Source: an uncultured Pseudovibrio sp.
Lineage (GTDB): Bacteria > Pseudomonadota > Alphaproteobacteria > Rhizobiales > Stappiaceae
NCBI GenBank assembly: GCA_947496145.1
Contig: CANMBS010000033.1
Span: 1 to 59,573, forward strand
DNA length: 59,573 nucleotides
Direction of reading: 5' to 3'
This document shows, piece by piece, positions 24,991 to 34,409 of this stretch. The position numbers were made by a program, and so were the translations under genes. Under the pieces are notes generated by a model. It did not search any database, was not told where the DNA came from, and saw only the letters and a list, made by a program, of their open reading frames with translations. Positions within the stretch are counted from its first letter, which is position 1, and every line of letters begins with the position of its first letter.

Positions 24991-25887
24991 ATGAGTGCTG
25001 GTTTAGCCCCTGACTGCGGCGCGGATCGTCCGCGTATATCGTTTGTGCCTGCGGGTGTTTATGCGGATCGAAGCCTGACACCGCGTGACCGGGATGTGCT
25101 GGGTGTGCTGTGCTCTTCTACCGACGGAAACGGTATTTGCTATCGCTCTCAGGTGAAGATTGCAGAGCTGCTTGGCGTAGCGCGATCTACGGTCTACCGG
25201 GCGATCACCCGGTTGATGGCAGCAGGCTGGCTTTTGCGCAATAAGGGCCTGCGCCCAGATGGCGGGCGATGTTCATTCACTTACAGGGTCATCAACAAGG
25301 ACGTGCCGGAGCCTGATCAGCCGGATCTGTTTGTAGCCGATCTTGAAGACGGGCATGTGTCTGCGGGACGTAGCATAGATGGGCAGGGGATGCCCGCCCA
25401 GAGGGGCATCTATAAGAACGAGTCTTTAAAAACTTCAGATATTGATGACGAAATGGCTGCGAGTAGGTCTGATGTGGCAAAATCTGTGCCACGAAAGGCC
25501 AGCGATTTGCCGGATAGCGAACCTGTAAAGCGGTTTATGCGAGGGGTTTGTGCCTTGCTCAACTCGGTGGGGCTGGATGTTGAGGAGCTGCGCGGCGGCG
25601 TTACCCCGGCAATCGCGTGGTTTGTTCGCGGCTGTGATCTGGAACAGGACGTGGCCACGGCGGTTCGGGAGGTGGCCGGACGGGCACCGGGCGTGATCCA
25701 CTCGCTGAATTACTTCACCTCTGCCGTATTGTCAGCGCATAAGGCGCGACTGGAAGTTACTGAAATATATGGCAAATACCAGCGGTTAGGCGAGAAAGCA
25801 GCGCAGCAACGGGCGCGGCGAGAGGAGCGGGAACGGGAAAGTTGCCGTGAGGCGATTGCTCAGCTTGAAGCGGAGTATGCCAGATGA
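24991..25887 (+). CDS. Phage replication-type HTH protein
   Basis: About 298 residues. The N-terminal winged helix (LTPRDRDVLGVLCSSTDGNG, YRSQVKIAELLGVARSTVYR, about 30-100) resembles O-type replication initiators. There is a low-complexity middle and a C-terminal coiled, Arg/Glu-rich tail (QQRARREEREREsc type). The start at 24991 has better SD spacing than 24982. It is coupled by ATGA to the next gene, mirroring an initiator/helicase-loader pair. Confidence 0.68.
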   Translation: MSAGLAPDCGADRPRISFVPAGVYADRSLTPRDRDVLGVLCSSTDGNGICYRSQVKIAELLGVARSTVYRAITRLMAAGWLLRNKGLRPDGGRCSFTYRVINKDVPEPDQPDLFVADLEDGHVSAGRSIDGQGMPAQRGIYKNESLKTSDIDDEMAASRSDVAKSVPRKASDLPDSEPVKRFMRGVCALLNSVGLDVEELRGGVTPAIAWFVRGCDLEQDVATAVREVAGRAPGVIHSLNYFTSAVLSAHKARLEVTEIYGKYQRLGEKAAQQRARREERERESCREAIAQLEAEYAR

Positions 25888-26576
25888 CAGAGCCTTGTGA
25901 GAAATCCCTTGAAGATCGCTATGCCGATGTGATGCAGATCTTTGTCAAACCGCTGTCGGGCAAGTTCACGATGGTCCCCGGCGAGGACAAGAAAGCCTAT
26001 TTTGACATGCTGTGCAAACAGTTGTCCGGGTTCGATGAAGATACGCTTGAGCGGGCCTCAACCAAGATTGCGCGGGAGGTCTGCGGGCGCAGGTGGCCTG
26101 ATTATGCGGTTGCCATAGCAGCGTGCAAGGCGGTGATGGGCCTCAGGCCCGTGCTTAAACGTCAGGAACGGGAGCGGTTCGGTCTGCCTCCGGATGCGGT
26201 GATGCGCATTCTTATGGCTGACGGCAGGGATGTGGCGTTGCAGGCGTGCACGGGAGACTGGATTTCTGCCCTGTTTGACTTTGTGAAAGCCAAGCACAGG
26301 TTCCCTTCTGATCGTGAGATTGAGGGTCTGATTGTTGGAGCGCAAGCCCTTGCAGTCCGCTTGAAAGAGCAGCGGCTGGAGGCTGTGAAGGTGCTTTTTG
26401 GCGAGAGTGCAAGTGCTGAGCAAAGCCTGCCTGACCGCCACCCTGTTCAAGTGATGATCAATGCATTTGCGAAGCGACGCATGGATCTTTGTGACGCTGT
26501 GTATCTGGAAGTTTACGGTTGCAATGTTGCAACGCTGGCTGCTGATGATGGAGGGCAAGCCTATGCTACTGCTTAG
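25884..26576 (+). CDS. Phage replication-associated protein of unknown function
   Basis: 230 residues, mostly helical. Overlap with the upstream HTH protein (ATGA) and position suggest a helicase-loader or P-like partner, but no Walker motif is visible. It overlaps the next small gene by 14 bases. Confidence 0.6.
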   Translation: MTEPCEKSLEDRYADVMQIFVKPLSGKFTMVPGEDKKAYFDMLCKQLSGFDEDTLERASTKIAREVCGRRWPDYAVAIAACKAVMGLRPVLKRQERERFGLPPDAVMRILMADGRDVALQACTGDWISALFDFVKAKHRFPSDREIEGLIVGAQALAVRLKEQRLEAVKVLFGESASAEQSLPDRHPVQVMINAFAKRRMDLCDAVYLEVYGCNVATLAADDGGQAYATA

Positions 26577-26748
26577 ACTGAACGAGGAAATTCGCAGGGA
26601 CCGCGATGTGCTCTATCTGGCAAGCTCTCCTGATGCCGGAAGGGCTGCTGCGTCAGCTCCGGTTGCTCGCAGTGCTGAGATGCCGATGGATACCAAAGGG
26701 CGGGACTGGCTGTTTGTGGCGTCAAAGACGGGCGGGGTTAAGAGATGA
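26563..26748 (+). CDS. Small phage protein of unknown function
   Basis: 61 residues from an ATG preceded by GGAGGG. Charged N-terminus (LRLNEEIRRDRDVLYLASS), Ala-rich middle. Its stop overlaps the NusG-like start (ATGA). Confidence 0.55.
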   Translation: MLLLRLNEEIRRDRDVLYLASSPDAGRAAASAPVARSAEMPMDTKGRDWLFVASKTGGVKR

Positions 26749-27344
26749 GGCAAGCTCTGAATGCAGGAAACAAGGCTTTGGAGCGGAACTATCAGTTCAT
26801 GCGTTTGCTCATCAGAAGCAGCTCTCTTGAGTGGATTGTCATTCGCACCAATCCCAAATGTGATGATCGGGCCTTTGAGAGTATCAGCGCAACTGGTGCT
26901 GTGGTTTATCAGCCGATGATGTCCGAGTACCGCAGAACAAGAACAAGGAAGGAACAGTTTGCAGTAAGCTGTTCGATGTTTCCGAGATATCTGTTCGTGG
27001 GGCTGGATGCGAATGCGTGGGTTCCCTGCGATTTGATCCGCAAATGCGATGGTGTGGAAAAGATTCTTTCAGCAACCCTTGAGAGTGCTCCTCATCGGGT
27101 GCCATTGCGTGAAATGCTTCGCATTGTAGATGCTGCCTGTGATGCTGAGGTTGGACATAAACAGGTTAAAGGTCAGCTCTTTAACATAGGTGACAAGGTC
27201 ATGCTTGTGGCTGGTATCGGTGCTCAGTTGAGTGGTGTGGTTCATGGGCTCAGGCAGGGTGGTGAAGCGGTTCGGGTAGAGCTTGAGGCATTCGGGCGGA
27301 CGACAAAAGCAACCGTGCCTGTTGACAAAGTGGCGCTGCGTTAA
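26745..27344 (+). CDS. NusG/RfaH-like transcription antiterminator
   Basis: 199 residues. A NusG N-terminal domain (about 28-120: WIVIRTNPKCDDRAFESIS, VVYQPMMSEYRRTR, MFPRYLFVGLD) contacts RNA polymerase in this family. A KOW domain follows at about 145-199 (FNIGDKVMLVAGIGAQLSGV). Phage versions are expected to act on phage operons. It is the last gene before an intrinsic terminator at 27520 and the late genes, which suggests it lets polymerase read into the packaging and head genes. Confidence 0.8.
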   Translation: MRQALNAGNKALERNYQFMRLLIRSSSLEWIVIRTNPKCDDRAFESISATGAVVYQPMMSEYRRTRTRKEQFAVSCSMFPRYLFVGLDANAWVPCDLIRKCDGVEKILSATLESAPHRVPLREMLRIVDAACDAEVGHKQVKGQLFNIGDKVMLVAGIGAQLSGVVHGLRQGGEAVRVELEAFGRTTKATVPVDKVALR

Positions 27345-27519
27345 CCATGATGTGCGTCAGGACGATCACGTGGATCTCTTGGGGCCTGAGCGGCTAGAAC
27401 CCGCTACAACAAACAGAGCGACCCAGACACGAGACCCAGTCAACACAAGACGCTGAGAGGCGGAGTTGGCGCGAAGGATTTCTATGGAATTTTGAAGCAC
27501 GTGCAAAGTGCAATTTACT

Positions 27520-27546
27520 GGTCCGCCATTGAGGCGGGCCTTTTTT
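27520..27546 (+). terminator. Intrinsic terminator between early and late genes
   Basis: Eight-bp stem GGTCCGCC/GGCGGGCC (one G-U pair), loop ATTGA, then six T. It lies 175 bases after the NusG-like gene and 20 bases before the HNH gene. The 175 bases before it hold no gene; a small hairpin AGCGG/CCGCT is at 27389-27405. Confidence 0.8.
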
Positions 27547-27565
27547 CTGTTTGAGGGTTCTTGCT

Positions 27566-27874
27566 ATGCCACTCAAATCCATCACTCCACGCTTGAACAC
27601 ATTGAGTTCCACGCTGCGCAGAGCACCAAAGGCGGTTGATCCGTTCTACCTCACGGCTGAATGGAAGGCGCTCGCCAGATACATCAAGCAGTTGCGTGGC
27701 TATGCCTGCGAGATGTGCGGCAAGGACTTCTCGAAGCAGCGGCACAAACTCATCGCCGATCACATCATTGAACGCAAGGATGGCGGCGCAGACCTCGATC
27801 CGGGCAACCTTCAATGCCTTTGCGCCGGGTGCCATAACCGAAAGACTGCGCAGGCGCGGCGCAACCGTTGTTGA
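27566..27874 (+). CDS. HNH endonuclease
   Basis: 102 residues from an ATG with GAGGG upstream. The HNH core has a zinc cysteine pair (CEMCGKDF), the catalytic segment LIADHIIERKDGGADLDPGN and a second pair CAGCHNRKT. In HK97-like phages the HNH gene next to terminase is part of the DNA-packaging machine and aids cos cleavage (known for the family). It is placed directly before terminase here. Confidence 0.85.
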   Translation: MPLKSITPRLNTLSSTLRRAPKAVDPFYLTAEWKALARYIKQLRGYACEMCGKDFSKQRHKLIADHIIERKDGGADLDPGNLQCLCAGCHNRKTAQARRNRC

Positions 27875-28186
27875 AAAGCCCAAAACCCCTAAGAATTTGG
27901 GGATTGATTGCGTGAAAACCCCTGAATTGATGGGGGTGGGATGAAAGTCCGGGGGCTGGCGGGCCTTTACCCGCCCCGATATAACTGAGAGATTTTTTTT
28001 TGGCCGACTTTGAATTTCAGAGGCTTAGTCACCTGTAATCGCCAAACTCTCAGACTGACATCATTCGAGATTTTAGCAAGCGCTGAAAAGTCTATGTTTT
28101 TCAATTTGTTACAGAGATGCTTTTTGTCTGTTGTGAGTTTTCAGTGTTCGTCGTTCTGAAAGTTGTCTGAAAGCGAGGATTATTTT
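27875..28186. other. Non-coding gap before terminase, possible cos region
   Basis: About 310 bases without a convincing gene. It holds a GC hairpin with arms GGCGGG (27958-27963) and CCCGCC (27970-27975), and an eight-T run shortly after. Position between HNH and terminase small subunit fits a cos site in HK97-like phages, but no cos sequence can be recognised. Confidence 0.35.
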
Positions 28187-28663
28187 TTGTCTGACTTCGA
28201 AGTTGATTTGCTTGGTGATCCCATCCCTGAAGGGCATGGCGGAAGGGGACGTCCGCCTCACATGCCAACAGACGAAAAGCGTCGTCTCGTTATGACCTTG
28301 CTGGCTTTCGGGAAAACTCAGGATCAAATTGCAGCAGCTTTGGGAATCACGGCACCGACTTTGAGGAAGAACTATAAGTCCCAGCTCAAGGTCTGCGAAG
28401 AGGCCAGACAACGTCTGGAAGCTAAAGTGCTGAGCAGACTGCTTGAGCAGGTGGAGGGTGGCAACGTCGCAGCCATCAAGGAAATGTTCTTGCGGATGGA
28501 AAAGCATGATCGCCAAAAGATGGCAGATACAATTGCCAATCGGGGAAGGAGTGTTCCAGCTGCATCACAAAAGTCGCTCGGCAAGAAAGAAGAGCGGAAG
28601 AAAGCTGCCGATCAGTACGATGGTAAGTATGCACCTCGCAAGCAGCCACTTCTCATTAACTAA
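28187..28663 (+). CDS. Terminase small subunit-like protein
   Basis: 158 residues from a TTG with GAGGA seven bases upstream. The HTH (LLAFGKTQDQIAAALGITAP, TLRKNYKSQL, about residues 36-66) is followed by a helical region and a basic tail. Position directly before the large subunit makes DNA recognition for packaging the expected role. Confidence 0.75.
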   Translation: MSDFEVDLLGDPIPEGHGGRGRPPHMPTDEKRRLVMTLLAFGKTQDQIAAALGITAPTLRKNYKSQLKVCEEARQRLEAKVLSRLLEQVEGGNVAAIKEMFLRMEKHDRQKMADTIANRGRSVPAASQKSLGKKEERKKAADQYDGKYAPRKQPLLIN

Positions 28664-28678
28664 CAAGGGTGTTGTTCG

Positions 28679-30394
28679 ATGAGTTTTCAAAACTGGAAGA
28701 CATCTTGCCCGGACTGGGAGCAACGCATTGTTGCAGGCGAGTCATTGGTACCGTTCCCACCCTTATTTCCAGAGGAAGCAGAAGCATCTCTGTGTGTGTT
28801 CAAATCTCTGCGGGTCGCTGATGTTCCGGGCATGCCGACATTTGGTGAGTGCTGTGATCAATGGGTGTTTGATTTTGTTGGCGCGATCTTTGGTGCTTAC
28901 GATGGGAATACTCAGAGAAGTCTCATCAATGAATTTCTTCTGCTGATCTCCAAGAAGAATGCAAAGTCGACCATTGCTGCCGGGATCATGGTGACTGCCC
29001 TTATCCGAAACGATCGCTTTGAGAACGAATTGCTGTTGCTGGCCCCCACCATCGAAGTGGCGAACAATTCCTTTAAGCCGGCGGCGGCCATGGTCAAGTA
29101 CGATGAAGACCTAAAGCAAATTCTTCATGTTTATGATCATAAACGTACAATCCGTAACTTAAAAACGGGAGCAGAGCTGAAAATCGTCGCGTCTGACAAA
29201 GATACAGTTTCTGGCAAAAAGGCTGGCTTCGTACTTGTTGATGAACTTTGGCTGTTTGGCAAAAAAAACGGAGCGGCAGCCATGCTTCAGGAGGCAACAG
29301 GCGGTCTCGTTTCGCGTCCTGAAGGGTTTGTTGTTTATCTGACCACTCATTCCGATGAGCCGCCAGCAGGGGTCTGGAAAAGCAAGCTTGAGTATTACCG
29401 AGATGTGCGCGATTGCAAGATCCATGATCCTGAACGGCTTGGCGTGCTTTACGAATTCCCTGAAGTGATGCTCAAGAACAAGGATTATCTGAAGTCCGAG
29501 AACTTTTACATCACCAATCCCAATCTCGGGCGGTCTGTTCGCAGGAGCTGGCTGGAGTCCAAACTGCGTGAGACCATGGATGGCACTGGCGAAGAAGACA
29601 AGCAGAGCTTTCTTGCAAAGCATCTCAACGTGCCAATCGGCATGAACCTGCGGCGGGATCGATGGGCTGGGGCTGATTACTGGCAGGCTGCTGAATTTAC
29701 TGCGATCCGCGAGTTTGAAGAGTTTCTGGATCGGTGTGAGGTCGTGACTGCTGGCGTTGATGGCGGCGGACTGGATGATCTTTTAGGTCTTTGCTTTATT
29801 GGGCGCGAGAAAGAGAGTGAGACGGACAAAAGCAGATGGCTGCTTTGGGCTTGTGCGTGTTGCCATAAGGATGCGCTGGATAAGCGTAAGCAGATCGCAA
29901 CAGTTCTTCGGGACTTTCAGAAAGATGGTGATCTGTTCGTCTGTGAGAATGTGGCAGACGATACCCTGATTGTTGCCGACTATATTGAGCAAGTTCTGGA
30001 TCGTGGCCTGTTCCCAAAAGAGAACGCAATCGGGCTGGACCCGGTTGGAGTTGCGACAATCATTGATGAATTGATTGAACGTGAGGTCAAGCCAGAGCAG
30101 ATCGTTGGTGTACCTCAGGGCTACAAGCTTTCCGGTGTGACCAAGGGCATGGCGCGAAAGCTTGCAGATAAATCTCTGGTTCATGGTGGCTCGCGGATGA
30201 TGGCCTGGTGTGTGTCCAATGCCAAAACCGAGAGGCGCGGCAACGCTGACTATGTGACCAAGCAAGCCGCCGGATCCATGAAGATAGACCCGCTCACAGC
30301 AGCGTTTAATGCGTTTGATCTTATGAGCCGACATCCTGAAGCAGAAGGCGGTGGTCTGGATGATTTTCTCAACAATCCGGTGATGGTTATATGA
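28679..30394 (+). CDS. terL: Terminase large subunit
   Basis: 571 residues. The ATPase half has a Walker A-like ISKKNAKST, Walker B FVLVDELW and the coupling motif YLTTHS; the C-terminal nuclease half follows (GVDGGGLDDLLG supplies the first acidic site). It fits the Terminase_1 family of HK97-like phages. It ends overlapping the portal start (ATGA). Confidence 0.92.
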   Translation: MSFQNWKTSCPDWEQRIVAGESLVPFPPLFPEEAEASLCVFKSLRVADVPGMPTFGECCDQWVFDFVGAIFGAYDGNTQRSLINEFLLLISKKNAKSTIAAGIMVTALIRNDRFENELLLLAPTIEVANNSFKPAAAMVKYDEDLKQILHVYDHKRTIRNLKTGAELKIVASDKDTVSGKKAGFVLVDELWLFGKKNGAAAMLQEATGGLVSRPEGFVVYLTTHSDEPPAGVWKSKLEYYRDVRDCKIHDPERLGVLYEFPEVMLKNKDYLKSENFYITNPNLGRSVRRSWLESKLRETMDGTGEEDKQSFLAKHLNVPIGMNLRRDRWAGADYWQAAEFTAIREFEEFLDRCEVVTAGVDGGGLDDLLGLCFIGREKESETDKSRWLLWACACCHKDALDKRKQIATVLRDFQKDGDLFVCENVADDTLIVADYIEQVLDRGLFPKENAIGLDPVGVATIIDELIEREVKPEQIVGVPQGYKLSGVTKGMARKLADKSLVHGGSRMMAWCVSNAKTERRGNADYVTKQAAGSMKIDPLTAAFNAFDLMSRHPEAEGGGLDDFLNNPVMVI

Positions 30395-31617
30395 TCAGGT
30401 TTTTCAAGGCAGCAGTTCGCGGGATCAGGCAGGAACTGCGAGCAGGCGAGTCTGGTTGGATCAGTCTGAACGGGTCTGATCCATGGACGGGAGGTGGTTA
30501 CTCTTCTGTTGCTGGAAAGACGGTAACGCCTTCCAGTGCACTGGCATTTTCTGCGGTTTGGGATTGCGTTCGAAAGACCTCACAGGTGCTCTCAACTCTC
30601 CCTCTGGCTCTATACGAGAAAGAGGATGGAGGGACCCGCGTTAAGATTGAAGAGGATCTTTCGGGAATTTTAGCTGAAAGCCCCAACCGGGAGCAGACAG
30701 CCGTTGAGTTTTGGGAAGGTATGACCGCGCAGCAGACGCTGCGTGGCAATGCATGTGCTGAGAAGCTTTTTTTGGGGGATCGTCTGGTTGGATTGCGCCC
30801 CTTGCTCAATGTTACGCCAAAGCGCAATCAAAACGGTGGTCTGGAATACAACGTTAATGATCGGGGCAGGATCAGCACACTCCCAGCCGATAAGGTGTTT
30901 CATTTACGCGGGTTTGGTGGTGGGGACGGGCTTGGAATGTCCGCGATCAAATATGGGGCCAATTCTATTGGGTCTGCATTGGCAGCAGATGAAACCGCAG
31001 GCAGTGTTTTTTCCAATGCGATGATGGCAGCAGGTGTTTTGACCTCAGATCAGAAACTGAACGATAATCAACGCGCACAGCTACAGGCGCTGCTGGAAAC
31101 GTTCATGGGGTCTAGCAGGGCGGGCAAAACGCTTACGCTGGAATCTGGCCTCAAGTTTCAGCAGCTTCAGATGAACCCTGAGGATGCACAGCTTTTGGAA
31201 ACCCGGCGCTATAGCGTTGAAGATGTTTGCAGATGGTTTGGCGTCCCTCCCATCGTGATCGGCCATTCTGCCGAGGGGCAGACGATGTGGGGCAGCGGCG
31301 TAGAGGCGGTTATGCTGTCCTGGCTTACGCTTGGCATCAATCCTTTGCTGGTCAAAAACGAGGCCCGCATTCTTAAAGACCTCATTCCGATCGAGAAGCG
31401 GGGGCGGTGGTACGCGGAGTTCAACCGCGAAGCTATGCTGCAAATGGACAGCAAAGCCAAGGGCGACTTCCTTCTGAAAATGCGTATGGCTGGCTTCATG
31501 TCTGGTGATGAAGGTCGCGACAAACTCAATCTGCCACGGCGCGGCGGCAACAGTGATGAGCTGGTGGTTCAAACCTCTTTGGGACTGGTTGATTTGCTTG
31601 GAAAGGAAGACAAATGA
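30391..31617 (+). CDS. Portal protein, HK97 family
   Basis: 408 residues with family blocks VWDCVRKTSQVLSTLPLALY near residue 50, the clip/stem portion in the middle, and RRYSVEDVCRWFGVPPIVIG near 270. It forms the dodecameric DNA gate of the head. It overlaps terminase and protease genes by four bases each. Confidence 0.92.
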   Translation: MIRFFKAAVRGIRQELRAGESGWISLNGSDPWTGGGYSSVAGKTVTPSSALAFSAVWDCVRKTSQVLSTLPLALYEKEDGGTRVKIEEDLSGILAESPNREQTAVEFWEGMTAQQTLRGNACAEKLFLGDRLVGLRPLLNVTPKRNQNGGLEYNVNDRGRISTLPADKVFHLRGFGGGDGLGMSAIKYGANSIGSALAADETAGSVFSNAMMAAGVLTSDQKLNDNQRAQLQALLETFMGSSRAGKTLTLESGLKFQQLQMNPEDAQLLETRRYSVEDVCRWFGVPPIVIGHSAEGQTMWGSGVEAVMLSWLTLGINPLLVKNEARILKDLIPIEKRGRWYAEFNREAMLQMDSKAKGDFLLKMRMAGFMSGDEGRDKLNLPRRGGNSDELVVQTSLGLVDLLGKEDK

Positions 31618-32462
31618 GCATCCGTGACTTGCCCAGTATTCCTGTGTTGGCGGGAAAAGGTCTTCAAAGTGCGATTGCTGAAAGTGTGCGGCAGCGCTGG
31701 AACCCGGATATCAAAGCAGCAGCCAGCGATGAGGATGAAAACACCATTTCGATCCTCGATCCAATTGGTGAGAGCTGGATGTATGATGGTGTGACTGCAA
31801 AGCGGATTTCCGCTGCTCTGCGCAACATCGGTGACAAGGATGTGGTGGTTTCCATCAATAGTCCGGGTGGCGACTTCTTTGAGGGGCTTGCGATCTACAA
31901 TCTCTTGCGCGAGCACAAGGCGAAGGTGACCGTTAAGGTGCTTGGCCTTGCAGCTTCGGCAGCTTCCGTCATTGCAATGGCAGCAGATGAAATCCAGATT
32001 GGGCGAGCTGCTTTTTTCATGATCCATAATACCTGGGTTTGTGCGTGCGGTGACCGCCATGCCTTTCGCGAAGTTGCTGACTGGCTGGAGCCTTTTGACA
32101 GTGCCGCAGTCAGCATTTATCAGGCGCGAACTGGCCTTGATGAGAAAGAGCTTGGCAACCAGCTTGATAAAGAGACCTGGCTTAATGGGGAAACTGCGAT
32201 TGAGCAGGGGTTTGCTGATAGCCTGCTGTCATCTGATGAGATTGAGCAGGCACCCAGTCAGGCTTCTGACAAACCCTCCCCAAATGCTGCGCAGAAGAAA
32301 ATGGATATCCTGCTGGCCCAGAACAATATTCCAAGATCAAAACGTCGCTCACTGATTGCGGCTTTGAAAGGGGGCATGTCCGGCGCTGCCCCAACTGGCA
32401 TGTCAGGCGCTGCCATTGAAACTGGGGTGCGGAACCTCCTTGATAAACTGAACTCCATGTAA
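31614..32462 (+). CDS. ClpP-like head maturation protease
   Basis: 282 residues. The S14 peptidase core includes SINSPGGDFFEGLAIYNLL, the nucleophile region GLAASAASVIAMAA, the histidine in MIHNTW, and WLNGETAIEQGFAD. It cleaves the capsid scaffold during prohead maturation. A C-terminal tail (about 215-282) is low complexity, with a repeated MSGAA/MSGAAPTG element. Confidence 0.9.
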   Translation: MSIRDLPSIPVLAGKGLQSAIAESVRQRWNPDIKAAASDEDENTISILDPIGESWMYDGVTAKRISAALRNIGDKDVVVSINSPGGDFFEGLAIYNLLREHKAKVTVKVLGLAASAASVIAMAADEIQIGRAAFFMIHNTWVCACGDRHAFREVADWLEPFDSAAVSIYQARTGLDEKELGNQLDKETWLNGETAIEQGFADSLLSSDEIEQAPSQASDKPSPNAAQKKMDILLAQNNIPRSKRRSLIAALKGGMSGAAPTGMSGAAIETGVRNLLDKLNSM

Positions 32463-32476
32463 ATCGGAGACCTTCC

Positions 32477-33790
32477 ATGAGAAATAAATCATTGATGCCC
32501 GCCATTTGTCTGGCGGCACTTGCTCTTGCTCGTCCTGATGCTGTTGTTGGGTCGGTTCGTAATGACACGATGACTACTGAACAGCTTCTGGAGAAAGTCA
32601 ATCAGAAGCTTGATGAAGTGTCAGATGGCGTCAAATCGACAGCAGAAGATGCGCTTAAGCAGGCGAAAAAATCTGGTGAGGTTTCGCAGGAGACCAAAGC
32701 AAAGGCTGACCAGCTTTTGAGTGAGCAGACAGCCTTGAGCAAGTCCGTTGATGAGCTGAAAAACTCTCTGGAAGGCATTAAAAACCAAACGCTGGAGATT
32801 TCTCAGCAAGTTGCTGAGGGCGGTAATGGTGGAGGCACTTCCAAAGTAATGACGCTTGGGCAAGCGTTTGTTGCTGAGGAAGACAAGATTGCTCAGTTTG
32901 CAGAAGGTGGTGCCAAGGGGAACCTTCGCATTGTGATTTCCAATGCAATTACTACTGCTGGCAGTTCAGCAGGAGGATTGATTTTCCACGATGAAGAGCG
33001 TGAGCCGGTACGTATGCCAAAGCGGCGCTTGCTTATCCGCAATATGCTCACTCATGGTCGTACAAGCTCGGATCTGGTTACGTATCGAAAACAGGTCTTG
33101 CGGGACAACAAAGCCGCTATGGTTGCTGAGGGAGCAGCAATGCCAGCTTCCAGCTTCGGTTGGGAGAAAGCAACTGAGCAAGTCAAGAAGATTGGTCATC
33201 ACACCAACATTACTGAAGAAGCTCTTGCAGATGCTGATTACCTGCAAACAGAGATTGACTCCGAACTTCGTTATGGTCTCGATCTGGAAGAAGAGAAGCA
33301 AATTCTGGCTGGTGATGGGCAAGGCAACAACCTGAAGGGGTTGCTGACTGAGGCAACCGATTTTGTTGCAGCAAATGGCCTTCCAAACACAACTCGTATT
33401 GATCGGTTGCGCCTTGGCATTTTGCAAGTTGCTTTAGCAGATTACATTGCAACTTCGTTCGTGTTGAACCCAACTGACTGGGCTGCAATCGATCTGACAA
33501 AAGACAGTCAAAGCCGTTACATCTATGGCAATCCTGGAACCGCAACAACGCCAGCGCTCTGGGGTAAAGATGTTGTTGAATCCAACACAATGTCTGCAGG
33601 TGAATGGCTCGCTGGTGATCTGGCGATGGCGGCGACTTATTATGATCGTCAGGAAACAGAAGTCCTGATCTCTTCAGAGCACGATACCAATTTCATTGAA
33701 GATATGCTGACCATGAAGGCCCGTAAGCGGGTCGCCATGGCAATCAAGCGTGCAGCGGCGATGGTTACCGGAAATTTCACTTTCGCATAA
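32477..33790 (+). CDS. Major capsid protein, HK97 fold
   Basis: 437 residues. The N-terminal delta/scaffold domain is coiled coil (about 32-120), followed by the HK97-fold shell (EEKQILAGDGQGNNLKGLL, ATSFVLNPTDWAAIDLTKDS, RKRVAMAIKRAAAMV). The protease upstream would remove the N-terminal part. A terminator follows 25 bases after the stop. Confidence 0.92.
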   Translation: MRNKSLMPAICLAALALARPDAVVGSVRNDTMTTEQLLEKVNQKLDEVSDGVKSTAEDALKQAKKSGEVSQETKAKADQLLSEQTALSKSVDELKNSLEGIKNQTLEISQQVAEGGNGGGTSKVMTLGQAFVAEEDKIAQFAEGGAKGNLRIVISNAITTAGSSAGGLIFHDEEREPVRMPKRRLLIRNMLTHGRTSSDLVTYRKQVLRDNKAAMVAEGAAMPASSFGWEKATEQVKKIGHHTNITEEALADADYLQTEIDSELRYGLDLEEEKQILAGDGQGNNLKGLLTEATDFVAANGLPNTTRIDRLRLGILQVALADYIATSFVLNPTDWAAIDLTKDSQSRYIYGNPGTATTPALWGKDVVESNTMSAGEWLAGDLAMAATYYDRQETEVLISSEHDTNFIEDMLTMKARKRVAMAIKRAAAMVTGNFTFA

Positions 33791-33815
33791 CCCCAAAACA
33801 GTGAGGCCACCAACT

Positions 33816-33848
33816 GGCTCTGCGATCTCATGATCGTGGAGCCTTTTT
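33816..33848 (+). terminator. Intrinsic terminator after the capsid gene
   Basis: A 12-bp stem (GGCTC...GAGCC outside, CGATC/GATCG inside, with two wobble pairs between) encloses loop TCAT and is followed by five T. Partial termination here would keep capsid mRNA above that of the connector and tail genes. Confidence 0.78.
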
Positions 33849-33861
33849 CAGGAGATACAGC

Positions 33862-34128
33862 ATGTATGTAAAGGTGAACTCTACTCGTCATACCGCAATC
33901 GGCACACTCCGGTTTGGATGTGTTTATAAAGTGGATGAAAAAGACGCTGGTGTCATGAAGCTCGTTAAGAACCTTCTTTATGGAAGCGATGCTGCTCTGA
34001 AGAGAATTACTGCCAAGAAAGTGCGGGCTGAAAAAATTCAGTATCTCGATCTGACAGGTCCAGCTCATGAAGGCACAGATGAAGCTGCGGATGATGCAAA
34101 TGAGCAGTCCGAAGCAGGTGGAGAGTAA
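33862..34128 (+). CDS. Small head/connector-region protein of unknown function
   Basis: 88 residues. A short beta-rich N-terminus is followed by a strongly acidic tail (HEGTDEAADDANEQSEAGGE). It is located between capsid and head-tail connector genes. Confidence 0.65.
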   Translation: MYVKVNSTRHTAIGTLRFGCVYKVDEKDAGVMKLVKNLLYGSDAALKRITAKKVRAEKIQYLDLTGPAHEGTDEAADDANEQSEAGGE

Positions 34129-34130
34129 TC

Positions 34131-34409
34131 TTGTCTTTCATCGAACTGGACGAGGTGAAGCGTCATTTAGCTGTCTCGCATAGTCATGATGATGACGTTC
34201 TCCAGTTACATATCCGGGCGGCTGAAGCCTATGCAGGGGAGTATTTGCGCCGTGATCTGAGCGCAGACTTTCCAGATGGAATTCCAGAGTCAATTAAAGC
34301 GGGTTTGAGCATGCATGTGTTTGCTCTTTACACCTGCCGGGGCGGCGATGCCCCACTTCCTCCCGGCTATAAAATCATGATGGCTCATTACAGGAACTTT
34401 GCCGGATGA
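34131..34409 (+). CDS. Head-tail connector (gp6-like)
   Basis: 92 residues from a TTG behind GGAGAG. The helical DEVKRHLAVSHSHDDDVLQL, HIRAAEAYAGEYL pattern is the hallmark of phage gp6-like connector proteins that bind below the portal. It overlaps the next gene by four bases. Confidence 0.85.
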   Translation: MSFIELDEVKRHLAVSHSHDDDVLQLHIRAAEAYAGEYLRRDLSADFPDGIPESIKAGLSMHVFALYTCRGGDAPLPPGYKIMMAHYRNFAG

